From: JAIBJN01 sp963802795
GTDB lineage: Bacteria > Actinomycetota > Thermoleophilia > Gaiellales > Gaiellaceae
Assembly: GCA_963802795.1 (NCBI GenBank)
Contig: CAWDJV010000002.1
Location: forward strand, 124,001-188,000
DNA length: 64,000 nt
Direction of reading: 5' to 3'
A program made the position numbers and the translations under genes. A model generated the notes under the pieces. The model was not told the origin of the DNA and did not search any database. It was given only the letters and a program-made list of their open reading frames with translations. Every line of letters begins with the position of its first letter. Position 1 is the first letter of the stretch. Of this stretch, positions 24,649 to 34,252 are shown piece after piece.

Positions 24649-26807
24649 TACTTCGCCCGCGCGCCTTCGACGCGGAGGTCGGGAATCCACTCGAGCCGGC
24701 GGGGCAGGTACCAGTTGCGGTCGCCGAGGAGCCGCATCGTCGCCGGCACGAGCACGGAGCGCACGAGGGTCGCGTCCAGGAGGACGGCGACGCCGAGGCC
24801 GAAGCCCATCTGCTCGAACATCACGAGCTGCCCGGCCGCGAAGCCTCCGAACACGGCGACCATGATCAGCGCCGCGCCCGTGATGATCCGCCCGGTCGAG
24901 CTCACCCCGAACTCGATCGCCCCGACGTTGTCGCCGGTCTGGTCGTAGCGCTCGCGGATGCGGCTGAGCAGGAAGACGTGGTAGTCCATCGAGAGGCCGA
25001 AGAGCACCGTGAACAGGAAGAGCGGGAGCCACGCCTCGATCGACGCGACCTGGTCGAAGCCGAAGAGGCCGGCGCCGATTCCCTCCTGGAAGACGAGCAC
25101 GAGCAGCCCGAAGGCGGCGCCGACCGAGAGCAGGTTCATGAGGATCGACGTCGCGGGCACGACCAGCGAGCGGAACGCGACCGCGAGGAGCAGGAACGAG
25201 AGGCCGAGCACGAAGCCGATCACGATCGGGAGGTACCGGTCTGTGATGGCGAAGAAGTCGACGTTCTCGGCCGTGTCTCCGCCGACTAGCACCTCTGCCG
25301 GTGCACCCGCGAAAGCTTCGGGGATGTACCGGTCACGCAGGGTCTGGACGCCTTCGGTGGCCGTGCTCGACGACTCGTCCCCGTTGAGGAGGACCGTCAT
25401 GACCGCGAGATCGCCGGTGTCGGCGACGGTCAGATCGGGCCGCCCGAAGGAATCGTCGCCGGCGAGGCGCGTCTCGAGCCGCTCGATCGCCGCTCGAACC
25501 TCCGGGGAATCGACGTTTCCTTCGATGACGATCTGCGCCGGCGCCGTCCCGAAGCCGAACTCCTCGTCGAGGAGGTCGAAGCCACGCTTCGACTCGAACT
25601 CGGCCGGAAGCGTCTCCACGCCGGCGAAGCCGCTGTTGAGGTTGGCGAACGGCGCAGCCGCGGCGAGGAGGACCACGACGCTCGCGACGAGGCTGACGAC
25701 GGGGCGCCGCATGACTCCGCGCGCCACGCGGGCCCAGAACCCTCCCTCGCGGCGCCGGCCGATGAAGGGAAGCCGCAGCGCGTCGATCCGGTCGCCGAGC
25801 AGCCTGAGCACGGCCGGCAGCAGCGTCAGAGCGGCGACCACCGAGACGAGCACGACCAGGATCGCTCCGACCGCGAGCGAGCGGAAGATCGTCGACGGGA
25901 TGAGGAACATCCCCAGGAGCGCGAGCACGACCGTGACTCCGGAGAAGAACACCGCTCGGCTCGCGGTCGTGCCGGCGGCGGCGATCGCGTCGAGCTCGTC
26001 CAGGCCCTTCTCCCGTTCCTCGCGGTAGCGCGAGACGACGAAGAGCGCGTAGTCGATCCCGACGGCGAGCCCCATCATCACGAGCATGTTCACGACGAAG
26101 AAGGAGAGCTCGAAGCCTTGCCCGACGAGTGCGGTCAGGCCGAGCGCGACGACGATCGAGACGACCGCGAGGACGATCGGGACGAGCGACGCGACGAGCG
26201 CGCCGAAGACGACGAGCAGGACGATCAGCGCGATGCCGATGCCGAACATCTCTCCGCGCTGAAGGTCTTCCTCGGCCGCCTTGTTGACGTCGACGTCGGC
26301 GGTGAGCGGTCCGGTGATCGCCGTCTCGAAGCCGTTCTCGCCGCTTGCGTCGGCGACCACCTCGACGATGCTCTCGACGGTCCCGTCGGAGTCGTCCGAG
26401 AGGGCGAGCGGCACCGCCGTCGTGTCCCGGTCGGACGAGACGAGCGACTCGTCGCCGTCCGCGTAGTAGCTGGTCGACGGCTCGACGCCCAGCGGCTCGA
26501 GGCGGGCGAGCAGGGATCCGACGTGCGCCTCGAAGGCCGCGTCGTCGACCGACCGCTCGGAGGAACGGATGACGAGCACCTCGTCGGGGTCGCCGGCCGT
26601 GTCCGGCATCCGCTCCTCGACGAGCAGCTCGGCTGCCTTGGACTCCGGCGTGTTCGTGACGTCCGCTTCGGACGTGAGCCCGTCGCCGAGGAAGTTGGCC
26701 ACGAGGAACCCGGCGACGACGAACGCGGCCGCCCACGCGCCGATCATCAGCCACGGTCGACGGGCAGAGCGTCGGGCCAGGGCACCGGTCGAAAGCCAGG
26801 ACTTCAT
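24648..26807 (-). CDS. MMPL-family RND-type membrane transporter
   Basis: 719 aa from ATG at 26807, supported by GAGGAGG upstream. The layout is that of MMPL proteins: one N-terminal helix, an extracellular domain of about 150 residues, five helices including GIDYALFVVSRYREE with the family Asp-Tyr pair, a second extracellular domain, and a second helix bundle with LSMDYHVFLLSRIRERY. Proton-driven export of lipids or hydrophobic compounds is the family role. The two DY motifs needed for proton coupling are present. It is followed at once by a coupled 70-aa gene. Confidence 0.9.
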   Translation of the reverse strand: MKSWLSTGALARRSARRPWLMIGAWAAAFVVAGFLVANFLGDGLTSEADVTNTPESKAAELLVEERMPDTAGDPDEVLVIRSSERSVDDAAFEAHVGSLLARLEPLGVEPSTSYYADGDESLVSSDRDTTAVPLALSDDSDGTVESIVEVVADASGENGFETAITGPLTADVDVNKAAEEDLQRGEMFGIGIALIVLLVVFGALVASLVPIVLAVVSIVVALGLTALVGQGFELSFFVVNMLVMMGLAVGIDYALFVVSRYREEREKGLDELDAIAAAGTTASRAVFFSGVTVVLALLGMFLIPSTIFRSLAVGAILVVLVSVVAALTLLPAVLRLLGDRIDALRLPFIGRRREGGFWARVARGVMRRPVVSLVASVVVLLAAAAPFANLNSGFAGVETLPAEFESKRGFDLLDEEFGFGTAPAQIVIEGNVDSPEVRAAIERLETRLAGDDSFGRPDLTVADTGDLAVMTVLLNGDESSSTATEGVQTLRDRYIPEAFAGAPAEVLVGGDTAENVDFFAITDRYLPIVIGFVLGLSFLLLAVAFRSLVVPATSILMNLLSVGAAFGLLVLVFQEGIGAGLFGFDQVASIEAWLPLFLFTVLFGLSMDYHVFLLSRIRERYDQTGDNVGAIEFGVSSTGRIITGAALIMVAVFGGFAAGQLVMFEQMGFGLGVAVLLDATLVRSVLVPATMRLLGDRNWYLPRRLEWIPDLRVEGARAK

Positions 26808-26889
26808 CGCAAACCTCCTCGTTCGCTGGTCATGCCGGAAGGCTCGCGTCGCGCGCGTCACAGCGGTAGCCGGGCAGCGCGAGTCTTCC

Positions 26890-26907
26890 AGTCGGGCTGT
26901 CCCGACT
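26890..26907 (-). terminator. Short hairpin after the glycolipid-binding gene
   Basis: A 7-bp perfect stem (AGTCGGG/CCCGACT) with a 4-nt loop lies between the end of the glycolipid-binding-type gene and the MMPL start. It would terminate the upstream two-component unit. No T-run. Confidence 0.35.
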
Positions 26908-26932
26908 CTTCGGAGGTGGTGCTAGCGCGTAG

Positions 26933-27508
26933 TCAGATGACCCGGACGGCGATACCCGGATAGTCGAGCACGAGGCCGAACCGGTCGTAGACGAGCTCGT
27001 CTCTGTAGCCGAATGCGGGCGACTCGTAGTCGTAGCGCCTCTGCTCGCCGTCGTCCGGCAAGCGAGCGTAGCGCTGCTCCAGTCGCTCCACCCTCAGGTC
27101 GAGAGCGCGAACGTAGACCGCCGGCGCGTCCGCCTGCCGGCCCACCTCGAGCCCGAGGCGGTGGACCGGGAACGCGTTGGTGAACGCCGAGGCCTCGAGA
27201 TCGACGTCCAGGCACCCCGCAACCTGTGGCGCCGGCCTCCCATCGGCCTGCCAGCCGCCGAGGCCGTCTCCCTCCAGGTGGAGCTCGAACGCGCCCTGCG
27301 TCGATCTGCCGACGACGTGGGCGGAGCGCGTCGCCCAGCGCGCGTCGAGCGTGAGCGTGTAGGAGATGCTCGAGGCCTGGCCTTCCTCGACCACCGTCGC
27401 GTGACCCTCGAAGTGGTAGCCGTCGAGCTCGCGCCGGAGAAACAGGACTTCGAATCCGTCACCAGCGCCGACGTGACGCCAGGCGGCGGTCGCGGGAAGC
27501 TCGACCAC
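26933..27508 (-). CDS. Putative glycolipid-binding domain protein (PF06475-like)
   Basis: 191 aa. Sequence features match the glycolipid-binding family found in Pseudomonas and mycobacteria: an opening WRHVGAGDGFEVLFL, the ligand-pocket stretch YHFEGHATVVEEGQASSISY, and the closing SPAFGYRDELVYDRFGLVLDYP. No signal peptide, so probably cytoplasmic. The family fold is a beta structure with a hydrophobic cavity; the in vivo ligand is unclear. It begins 14 bases after the response regulator stop and is probably in the same operon. Confidence 0.78.
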   Translation of the reverse strand: MVELPATAAWRHVGAGDGFEVLFLRRELDGYHFEGHATVVEEGQASSISYTLTLDARWATRSAHVVGRSTQGAFELHLEGDGLGGWQADGRPAPQVAGCLDVDLEASAFTNAFPVHRLGLEVGRQADAPAVYVRALDLRVERLEQRYARLPDDGEQRRYDYESPAFGYRDELVYDRFGLVLDYPGIAVRVI

Positions 27509-27522
27509 CCCGGGGATGCTAG

Positions 27523-28170
27523 TCAGGAGCCGAGAAAGGCGAGCACGGCCAGCACGCGGCGGTGGTCTTCGGCGCTGGCCCGGATGCCGAGCTTCTGGAG
27601 GATGCTCTTCACGTGCTTCTCGACGGTGCGCTCGGTGATGAAGAGCCGCTCGGCGATGGCGCGGTTCGTGCGACCCTCGGCCATGAGCGCGAGCACCTCC
27701 CGCTCGCGGTCGCTCAGGTCGTCGACCGGATCGTGGCCCTGGCGCCGGCGACCGACGAGCTGCGAGACGACGGACGGGTCGAGCACCGAGCCGCCCTCGC
27801 CGACACGGCGCACGGCGTCGGCCAGCTCGTCGAGGTCGGAGACGCGGTCCTTGAGCAGGTAGCCGACTCCGCGAGCGTCGTCCTCGAGCAGCTCGAACGC
27901 GTAGCTCGGGCGAACGTACTGGGAGAGCACGAGCACGCCGAGGGCGGGATGGCGGGCTCGCAGCGCCCGCGCCGCCTGGAGCCCTTCGTCGGTGTGCGTC
28001 GGCGGCATGCGGATGTCGACGATCGCGACGTCGGGCGCCTTGTCCTCGACCTCGCGCAGGAGCTCGTCGGCGTCGGCCGCCTGGCCGACCACCTCGAAGC
28101 CCGCTTCGGCGAGAAGGCGGGAGACGCCCTCGCGCAGGAGGACGGAGTCGTCGGCAATCACGACGCGCAC
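27523..28170 (-). CDS. LuxR/NarL-family response regulator
   Basis: 215 aa from GTG at 28170, overlapping the kinase stop by 13 bases. Receiver domain with acidic pair IADDS, phosphorylated Asp52 in IVDIRMPP and the Lys of LLKDRVSDL. A LuxR-type helix-turn-helix follows (LSDREREVLALMAEGRTNRA, then ERTVEKHVKSIL). It works with the kinase encoded just upstream. Targets are unknown, though the adjacent glycolipid-binding and MMPL genes are candidates. Confidence 0.9.
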   Translation of the reverse strand: MRVVIADDSVLLREGVSRLLAEAGFEVVGQAADADELLREVEDKAPDVAIVDIRMPPTHTDEGLQAARALRARHPALGVLVLSQYVRPSYAFELLEDDARGVGYLLKDRVSDLDELADAVRRVGEGGSVLDPSVVSQLVGRRRQGHDPVDDLSDREREVLALMAEGRTNRAIAERLFITERTVEKHVKSILQKLGIRASAEDHRRVLAVLAFLGS

Positions 28171-29886
28171 GGGATCTCCGCTCGAAGCACCGTCCCGAGG
28201 CCGGGTGGGCTCTCGACGGCCAGGTCGCCGCCGAGCGCCTCGAGACGGTCGGCCAGCCCCCGCAGGCCCGAGCCCCTTGCCGGATCGGCCCCGCCCACGC
28301 CGTCGTCGGCCACCTCGACGACGGCGCGTCCGTCGCGGCGGTCGACGCTCACGGAGACTGCGCTCGCGGAGGCGTACTTGGTCACGTTGGCGAGCGCCTC
28401 CGCGACGACGAAGTACGCGGCCGCCTCGACCGGCTCCGGCAGCCGCCGGTCGAGCGAGACCGCGACCTCCACGGGCACCGAGGAGCGGTAGGCCAACTCG
28501 GTGAGCGCCGGCCCGAGGCCGCGCTCGGTGAGGATCCCGGGATGGATGCCCTGGCTCAGTTCGCGCAGCTCGCCGAGGGCCGTGCCGAGGCCTTCGCGGG
28601 CCTCGACGAGGATCCGGCCCGCAGCCTCGGGATCGGACGTCAGCTTCGACTCGGCCAGGCCGAGCGCCATCGAAACGGAGACGAGCCGCTGCTGGGTCGC
28701 GTCGTGGAGGTTGCGCTCGATGCGCTTCCGCTCCGCGTCGGTTGCCTCGACGATGCGCGCGCGAGAGGCCCGGAGCTCCTCGAGACGCGCCCGCAGCTCG
28801 GCCTGGAGCCGCTCGTTCTCGAGCGCGAGCCCGGCGGCCGCGCAGACGGCGTCCACGAGCTCGGGATCCTCGCGCAGGGAGGCGTCGTGGACCAGCGCCG
28901 CGACCCGGCGCCCCTCCCGCTCGACGGTCGTCGCGACCCGAATCCCGCCCTCGGGCGGAAGCTCGACCGGGCGGCCCTGCACGTCGACGTAGCGCTCCTG
29001 CTCCGGGAGCCAGTAGGCGAGCGCGAGCGAGGGATCGTGCAGAGCCTTGGCAAGCGCGTCGCGGAGCTTTCCCGGCGCCTGCGTCTCGCCGAGCTGGACG
29101 ACCAGGTCCGCGACGGCGCCTCGCGCGAGCCGGCTTCTCAGCAGGCCGATCTTGAACGCGAAGGGCACGGTCGCGAAGACGGCGAGGAAGGCCACATCGA
29201 CGGGGGACGACTCGTCGCCGATCGTCTCGGCGAGCAGGTTGACGCCTCCGACCGCGGCCGCCGCCCAGCCCGACCAGAGGACCGGCGCCATCACCCGCCT
29301 GCGCGGGCGGCGTCGCTCGGTGCCAGCGCTGGGCGACGACGACGAGGCTCAGGAGGGTGAGGACGACGCCGATCCCGCTCGCCACGTTGCCGATCGTCTC
29401 GGCGAGCGTCTCGTTCCCGTCGACGAGGGCGAGATTCTGGACGCAGCAATCGGGGTCGGAGAACAGCACCGCGGCCCCCACGATCACGGTCGTGCAGACG
29501 TAGGCCGCGACGACGATGGCCTGGGAGAGTCGGCCCTCGAGCCGGCCGCTCGGAAACGAGAGCAGCACGTGCGCGAAGACGGCGACGTAGAACGCCTCGA
29601 AGAAGAGCCCGATCGTGAACAGGATGTCCACGCTCGTCTCCTGGAGCAGGCTCGCGAACCAGGCGAATCCGAGCACGACCATGAGCGGGCCGATGCGGCT
29701 CGCCGGGCGTCGTTCCCACTCCGCAAGGCCGGTGAGGCACCAGCCGAGGCCGATGATCAGGCCGAAGGTCGCCGTCATCGCAGGAGACTCCGCGACGTCG
29801 CCCGTCAGGATCAGCGTCGCGGTGAGACCGCCGGCGACAAGCGCCGCCGGCACGAGTGCCAGCTGGACGACTTTCACCCACCGCAT
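28158..29886 (-). pseudogene. HisKA_3 sensor histidine kinase, frameshifted
   Basis: The N-terminal ~200 residues form a membrane domain of six to eight helices, and the frame changes after QRWHRATPPA near 29300. Removing one base continues RRVMAPVLWSG, another helix pair, a GAF-like part and the kinase core: dimerisation helix with phospho-acceptor His in RNLHDATQQRL, then HATPase blocks FVVAEALANVTKYA, VADDGVGGAD and GSGLRGLADR. Span 3n+1; about 575 aa when repaired. It pairs with the overlapping NarL-type regulator. Confidence 0.87.
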
Positions 29887-29981
29887 TATCGGCCTCCCGA
29901 GGAGCGTGGCAGGGCCGTCCGCTGCCTACAAGCGTGCCAGCGCCCGTCTACGTGGGTGTTGCCAGCACCACCCTGCCAGGC

Positions 29982-30371
29982 TCAGCCGACCGACTCGATG
30001 GCGATCATGTTGCCGTCCGGGTCCTTGCACCAGGCACCGCGCACGTCGCCGATCGAGGCGATGCCGTCCACGGTCTTCAGGTCGGGCAGGTCGTACTCCT
30101 CGAAGACCACGCCCCGGTTGCGGAGCCCGGCGACGACCGCGTCGATGTCGTCGACCCGGAACGCTGCGACCGTGTGCCGGCTCTTCCCGGCTCCCACGCT
30201 CTCGTAGAGGAGGAGGTTTCCGCTCGCCCCGCTGAGATGGGCCTCCCGATTCGCCGGAAGGTCGTCGCGACGCTCGTCGAGCCGCAGGCCGAGGCGCGCC
30301 TCGTAGAACTCGATCGCGGCCTCGATGTCCGAGACCGGGACGATCGCCGTGATGCGTGCTTGGTCCAGCAT
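29982..30371 (-). CDS. VOC-superfamily (glyoxalase-like) protein
   Basis: 129 aa, one complete vicinal-oxygen-chelate unit made of two beta-alpha-beta-beta-beta modules: ITAIVPVSDIEAAIEFYEAR at the start and WCKDPDGNMIAIES at the end, where Glu is a usual metal ligand. Members include glyoxalase I, dioxygenases and antibiotic-binding proteins, and the substrate cannot be inferred. It is followed on the same strand by a coiled-coil protein reading in from its other side, with no clear operon. Confidence 0.8.
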   Translation of the reverse strand: MLDQARITAIVPVSDIEAAIEFYEARLGLRLDERRDDLPANREAHLSGASGNLLLYESVGAGKSRHTVAAFRVDDIDAVVAGLRNRGVVFEEYDLPDLKTVDGIASIGDVRGAWCKDPDGNMIAIESVG

Positions 30372-30394
30372 GGTCTGGCTCCTCTCTGTCGCGA

Positions 30395-31171
30395 TCAGTC
30401 TGATCGGGCCCGCGCCAGAGCCTCCTTCGCGGCGTCGAGCCGCTCCGTCAGGCTCTCGAGCTCCTGCTCCTCCTTCTCCGCGGCTTTCTTCGCGCTGGTC
30501 GCGGTGCGCTCTGCGCTTCGCGCCTCGCTCTTAGCGCGTCGGGCGCGCTCCCTTTGCTCGGACACCTCGGCTTGCAGCCTGTCCGCCTCCCGCTTGGCCT
30601 TCTCGATCTCCTTCCTGCGCGCTGCCCCGTCGTCGCGGCGGCTCGAGCGCCGGCGAGGCCCGGCCGCCGCCCCGGCTCCGAGCGCGGCACCGCCGAACCC
30701 CGTGGGGTCGAGATCCTTCGTGAGCCGGCCGGTCTCGACGAGCCGCGCCGCCTCCTCGTCGCCGGCGACCGCAGTCAGCGTCCTCCGGATGCGCTCCAGC
30801 GTGGCGTCGGTCGCGGGGTGGCCTGCCGAGCCCAGGAGCTCTTTCGCGCTCTCGAGAAGGGCAGCGACCACCTCGCGTTGTCTCTGGAGCGCGTCCTGGA
30901 GCTCATCCGCGCGTCCTCCCTGGAGAAGCTCCGCCTGAGCCGCGCGCAGCCGCTCGCCGGCGGTCATGAGGGAACGAACCTGCATGCGCTCCGCGCGCGC
31001 GAGCTGGTTCACCGTCCAGGCCGAGACGGACGGCTTCGAGAGCGCCTTGATGCGATCCGCTTCCTCGCCTTCTCCCGCCTTGCGAACCTCGCGTGCGAGG
31101 TCGTCGCGGGCCCGCGTGAAGTCGGCGAGCGGACGCCCGTACAGCTTGTCCAGCTTCGCTTCGACATCCAT
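30395..31171 (-). CDS. Charged coiled-coil hypothetical protein
   Basis: 258 aa. The N-terminal 100 residues hold a conserved-looking segment (LDKLYGRPLADFTRARDDLA, then SKPSVSAWTVNQLARA). After a short Gly/Ala/Arg linker at about 160-175, the final 80 residues are a highly charged Lys/Glu/Arg coiled coil. No signal or membrane helix. The N-terminal region is typical of an actinobacterial family with no function. Its neighbours give no hint. Confidence 0.72.
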   Translation of the reverse strand: MDVEAKLDKLYGRPLADFTRARDDLAREVRKAGEGEEADRIKALSKPSVSAWTVNQLARAERMQVRSLMTAGERLRAAQAELLQGGRADELQDALQRQREVVAALLESAKELLGSAGHPATDATLERIRRTLTAVAGDEEAARLVETGRLTKDLDPTGFGGAALGAGAAAGPRRRSSRRDDGAARRKEIEKAKREADRLQAEVSEQRERARRAKSEARSAERTATSAKKAAEKEEQELESLTERLDAAKEALARARSD

Positions 31172-31273
31172 CGGGTCCGGAGGATGCCAGAGGCATGCGG
31201 CTCACGGCTCCCGCACGCCCCCGACGTGGCCGTCGAGGACTGGCTCCGCCGAGGGCGTAGGCTGAGCGTCGCG

Positions 31274-31627
31274 ATGCATCTCGCCCTTGCCGTCCGTGAC
31301 GAGGAGCGCTCCCGCCGCTTCTACGAGACGTACTTCGGCTTCGACGCGCAGCCGGCGGAGCGAATGTCGGACGGCGTCCTCATGCTCTTCGACGCCCACG
31401 ACTTCTCGCTCGCCCTCAAGGAGACCGACGAGCCGATCTCCCTGCCGGCCTTCTTCCACTTCTCCTTCGGCGGTGGCTCGAGCCCGGACGAGGTCCGCGC
31501 CTTTCGGGACCGTCTGCGGGCCGACGGGGTCCCGATCACCGAGGAGTGGGAGGAGCCCGGCTACGTGAGCGTCAAGTGCCGCGACCCGGACGGCTACGTC
31601 GTCGAGCTCGCCTGGGAGCCGGAGTAG
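31274..31627 (+). CDS. VOC-superfamily (glyoxalase-like) protein
   Basis: 117 aa from ATG at 31274 (MHLALAVRDEERSRRFYETY), the normal beginning of a VOC domain. The second module ends VKCRDPDGYVVELAWE with the usual metal-ligand Glu. His-rich FFHFSFGGGSS in the middle replaces the usual pattern. Substrate unknown. Upstream in-frame sequence is open but overlaps the divergent coiled-coil gene, so the shorter start is preferred. Confidence 0.78.
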   Translation: MHLALAVRDEERSRRFYETYFGFDAQPAERMSDGVLMLFDAHDFSLALKETDEPISLPAFFHFSFGGGSSPDEVRAFRDRLRADGVPITEEWEEPGYVSVKCRDPDGYVVELAWEPE

Positions 31628-31644
31628 CTCCGAACTAGGCTCGA

Positions 31645-31758
31645 GTGACGGAAGGGCTTGCGTACACCGACGCGGCGGCCCGCCGGTCGTCGACGCTCCG
31701 CGGGCTGGCGGCACCTCCGGTCGCCGCCAGGATCCTCGAGCTGACCCGGGACGGGTAG
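31645..31758 (+). CDS. Possible 37-aa small protein
   Basis: A GTG-initiated frame of 38 codons follows the VOC gene after 17 bases and shows GC-rich third positions (VTEGLAYTDAAARR, ending ARILELTRDG). TAGGCT lies just upstream. No Shine-Dalgarno and no homologue that I recognise. It could be a small gene or chance coding bias. Confidence 0.25.
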   Translation: MTEGLAYTDAAARRSSTLRGLAAPPVAARILELTRDG

Positions 31759-31774
31759 GCAGGGGGACGAAGCC

Positions 31775-32134
31775 TCAACGGGACGTGCTCGAGCCTGGTG
31801 CCTGTTCGATCGCCTGCCTGACGACCTCCCTGACGTCCTCCTCGGGGAGGTCGTCCGCGAGCCCGAAGTTGATGCTGGCCTTGCCGGTCTTGATCCTCGG
31901 ATGTCGCGCCTTGAAGCTCTCGATGTACTCCGGGCCGGTCGTGTAGAGCGACACGCCGTCCTTCCAGAGCCCCAGGGAGACGCGTCCCCCTTTCGCCTTG
32001 TAGGTGGGGACCTGGTAGGAGATCACGACATCGGCATCCGGATAGAGGTCGAGGATCAGCGACTGGAGCTGGTCGAAGAGCGGTCTCCGCTCCGCCGGGA
32101 TCGCGTCGACGTATTTCCGGACGGACTCGTCCAA
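31775..32134 (-). CDS. DUF1801 (YdhG-like) family protein
   Basis: 119 aa. Family features are the N-terminal helix VRKYVDAIPAERRPLFDQL, the central VISYQVPTYKAKGGRVSLGL, and GKASINFGLADDLPEEDV near the end. Members include a Bacillus protein named as an iron chaperone for frataxin and many uncharacterised proteins with a YdhG-like fold. Soluble, normal length. It lies 17 bases downstream of the sugar kinase gene on the same strand and may be cotranscribed with the catabolic unit. Confidence 0.8.
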   Translation of the reverse strand: MDESVRKYVDAIPAERRPLFDQLQSLILDLYPDADVVISYQVPTYKAKGGRVSLGLWKDGVSLYTTGPEYIESFKARHPRIKTGKASINFGLADDLPEEDVREVVRQAIEQAPGSSTSR

Positions 32135-32151
32135 GGTTGGTCGAGCCTAGC

Positions 32152-33084
32152 TCAGGTCACGTCCGACAGGCCCGCGAGCGCGAGCGTCTCCTCGGCCGAT
32201 TGCACACCGCCCAGTGCGCCCACCGCCGTCGTCGCCAGTGCGCCCACTGCGTTGGCGAAGCGGGCCGAGCGCTCGAGCGTCCAGCCCTCGAGGCGGCCGT
32301 AGAGGAGCCCCGCGACGAACGCGTCGCCGGCGCCCGTGCTGTCGACGGCGATCACCGAGGGCCCTGGCAGCGCTCCTTCGAAGTCGTCCCCGGAGACGAA
32401 GCAGCCGTCCGCGCCGCACTTGAGGGCGACTGCGCCGGCGCCGCGGGCGCGGAGCCAGGCGGCGACGGCCGCGGGCTTCTCCGCACCCGAGATCGCCTGG
32501 CCCTCCGCGAGGCTCGGCGCGAAGAGATCGACGTGGGGGAGGGCCGGCAGTACGCGCTCCCAGCGCCCGCTCGCGTCCCAGACCGTGTCGAGGCTCGTCA
32601 CGAGGCCGCGCGACCTCGCCTCCGAGAGGATGCCGGCGGCGGGCTCGCCGTCCAGCGACTCCAGCACGAGCGCGCCGGCGAGATGGACTGCGCGCCCCGA
32701 GTAGAGAAGCGTGCGGTCGATCTCCTCCGCGCGCAGGCTCGCATTCGCCCCCGGGAGATGGAGGAAGGTGCGCTCGCCCAGCGAGTCCACGAGCGCGACG
32801 GTGGCGGACGTCGCGACCGCCGGATCGGTGAGGACGCCGCGCCGGTCCACCCCGCGCTCGTCGAGCAGACCGAGCAGGAAGGCGCCGAAGGCATCGTCGC
32901 CGACCTTGCCCGCCACGCCGGCCTCGAGCCCGAGGCGCGCGAGCGCGCTCGCGGTGTTGAGGGCGCATCCTCCGCCGTGGAGCGAGATGCCCTCGACCAG
33001 CGCGAGCGACCCCCGCGGCGGAAGCTCGTCGACAGGACGGGCGATCGCGTCGGCGACCAGGATCCCGAGACAGACGACGTCCAC
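32152..33084 (-). CDS. PfkB-family carbohydrate kinase
   Basis: 310 aa. PfkB signature 1 is SLHGGGCALNTASALARLG near residue 34, and signature 2 with the catalytic Asp is DSTGAGDAF (248-256, Asp254). The family phosphorylates sugars, sugar acids and nucleosides; ribokinase, fructokinase and IolC/KdgK-type enzymes all look like this. It is the last enzyme gene of the unit that runs from the ROK regulator (37947) down to here, 8 bases after the oxidoreductase. With the aldolase it suggests phosphorylation and then C-C cleavage of an open-chain sugar derivative. Confidence 0.88.
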   Translation of the reverse strand: MDVVCLGILVADAIARPVDELPPRGSLALVEGISLHGGGCALNTASALARLGLEAGVAGKVGDDAFGAFLLGLLDERGVDRRGVLTDPAVATSATVALVDSLGERTFLHLPGANASLRAEEIDRTLLYSGRAVHLAGALVLESLDGEPAAGILSEARSRGLVTSLDTVWDASGRWERVLPALPHVDLFAPSLAEGQAISGAEKPAAVAAWLRARGAGAVALKCGADGCFVSGDDFEGALPGPSVIAVDSTGAGDAFVAGLLYGRLEGWTLERSARFANAVGALATTAVGALGGVQSAEETLALAGLSDVT

Positions 33085-33091
33085 CGCGGCC

Positions 33092-34252
33092 TCAGGCCGG
33101 CACGGCGTCGACGGCGACCACCGAGCGCGTGGCCTGGGACTCGAGAGCGGCGGTGAAGATCCGGTGGGTGGCTGCCGCCTCCTCGGGCGTGGCGCAGTGG
33201 AACGGCTGTCTCATGCCGTCCCGCCCGTGGACGAGCTCGTCCAGGAAGGCGGCCCACATCTGCAGGATCGCGTCGGAGAAGCCGAACTCGAAGATCGCCC
33301 CCGTGATGGTCGGATAGGCGGATTCCGAGCCGAGGTCGAGGACGCTCCAGGACTGGGCTCCCCCCGGCTCGTACGCCATCCAGCGGAGCGTCTTCGGCGT
33401 CTTCGTCGTGTAGGCGATCGAGCCCTCGGCGCCGTCGACCTCGATGATCCAGGTGTTCGTCTCGCCCGGTGCGATCCGCTTGGTCTCGATCTTGAGCGGG
33501 AACGTGTAGCCGTCCTGCTCGGCCTCGCAGAGGAGGACGGCGTTGTCCCACGTGTCGCAGGGTGCCGAGCCGCCGGCGCCGTCGGGCCGCTCCTGGACGA
33601 CGTCGGAGAGGATGGCGCGAACGTCTCGCGGCAGCCAGCCTGCCCGCAGCGGCAGGTGGAGAGCGTGGATGCCGAGGTCGCCCATCACGCCGTATTCGCC
33701 GTTGAACGCGGCACGGCGCTTCCAGTTGATCGGCTTCTGAGGGTCGAGGTCGCTCGAATGGAGGAACGCCGAGCGCACCTCCAGCACGCGCCCGTAGCGG
33801 CGCTCGGCGATCCAGCGCCAGACCTCTTGCCCGCCCGGGTAGAACGGCAGTTCCGAAGAGCAGCGCACGAGCAGCTCGGAACGGCGCGCGATCTCGGCGC
33901 GGATGGCGTCGTTCGCCGCCAGGTCGATCCCGAACGGCTTCTCGCCGAGGAGGTGCTTCCCCGCGCGGAGGCACGCGACGTAGAGCTCCTCGTGGAGGTG
34001 GTGCGGGACGGCGCAGTAGACCGCCTCGACGCGCTCGTCGGCGAGAAGCTCGCGGTAGTCCGCGACGAGAGTGGGGCGCGGCTCGAGCCGCTCGTACCAG
34101 CGCAGGACATCGGGGTTGGAGTCGCAGACGGAGACGACCGCCGGCCGGACGCCGAGGTCGGCCAGGTGCACCCAGCGGGCGGCGGCGCTCGCAGCCTCGC
34201 GGCCCATGAGACCGCCGCCGACGATGCCGACGCCGACGACGCGCTCAGGCAC
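33092..34252 (-). CDS. Gfo/Idh/MocA-family oxidoreductase
   Basis: 386 aa. N-terminal Rossmann fold with VGIVGGGLMGREA, then the family EKP motif (LLGEKPFGID) whose Lys is catalytic, and a C-terminal GFO_IDH_MocA beta-sheet domain with GDLGIHALHLPL carrying the conserved His. It oxidises or reduces a hydroxyl of a sugar or cyclitol using NAD(P). Two Cys/Ser-rich stretches (LLVRCSSELPFY) are unusual. It overlaps the aldolase stop by eight bases in the same operon. Confidence 0.87.
   Translation of the reverse strand: MPERVVGVGIVGGGLMGREAASAAARWVHLADLGVRPAVVSVCDSNPDVLRWYERLEPRPTLVADYRELLADERVEAVYCAVPHHLHEELYVACLRAGKHLLGEKPFGIDLAANDAIRAEIARRSELLVRCSSELPFYPGGQEVWRWIAERRYGRVLEVRSAFLHSSDLDPQKPINWKRRAAFNGEYGVMGDLGIHALHLPLRAGWLPRDVRAILSDVVQERPDGAGGSAPCDTWDNAVLLCEAEQDGYTFPLKIETKRIAPGETNTWIIEVDGAEGSIAYTTKTPKTLRWMAYEPGGAQSWSVLDLGSESAYPTITGAIFEFGFSDAILQMWAAFLDELVHGRDGMRQPFHCATPEEAAATHRIFTAALESQATRSVVAVDAVPA

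Noticed and set aside
27523..29886. A natural kinase-regulator fusion protein
   Set aside because: The long frame arises only because the kinase frameshift leads by chance into the regulator frame; the kinase core is in another frame, so these are two genes.
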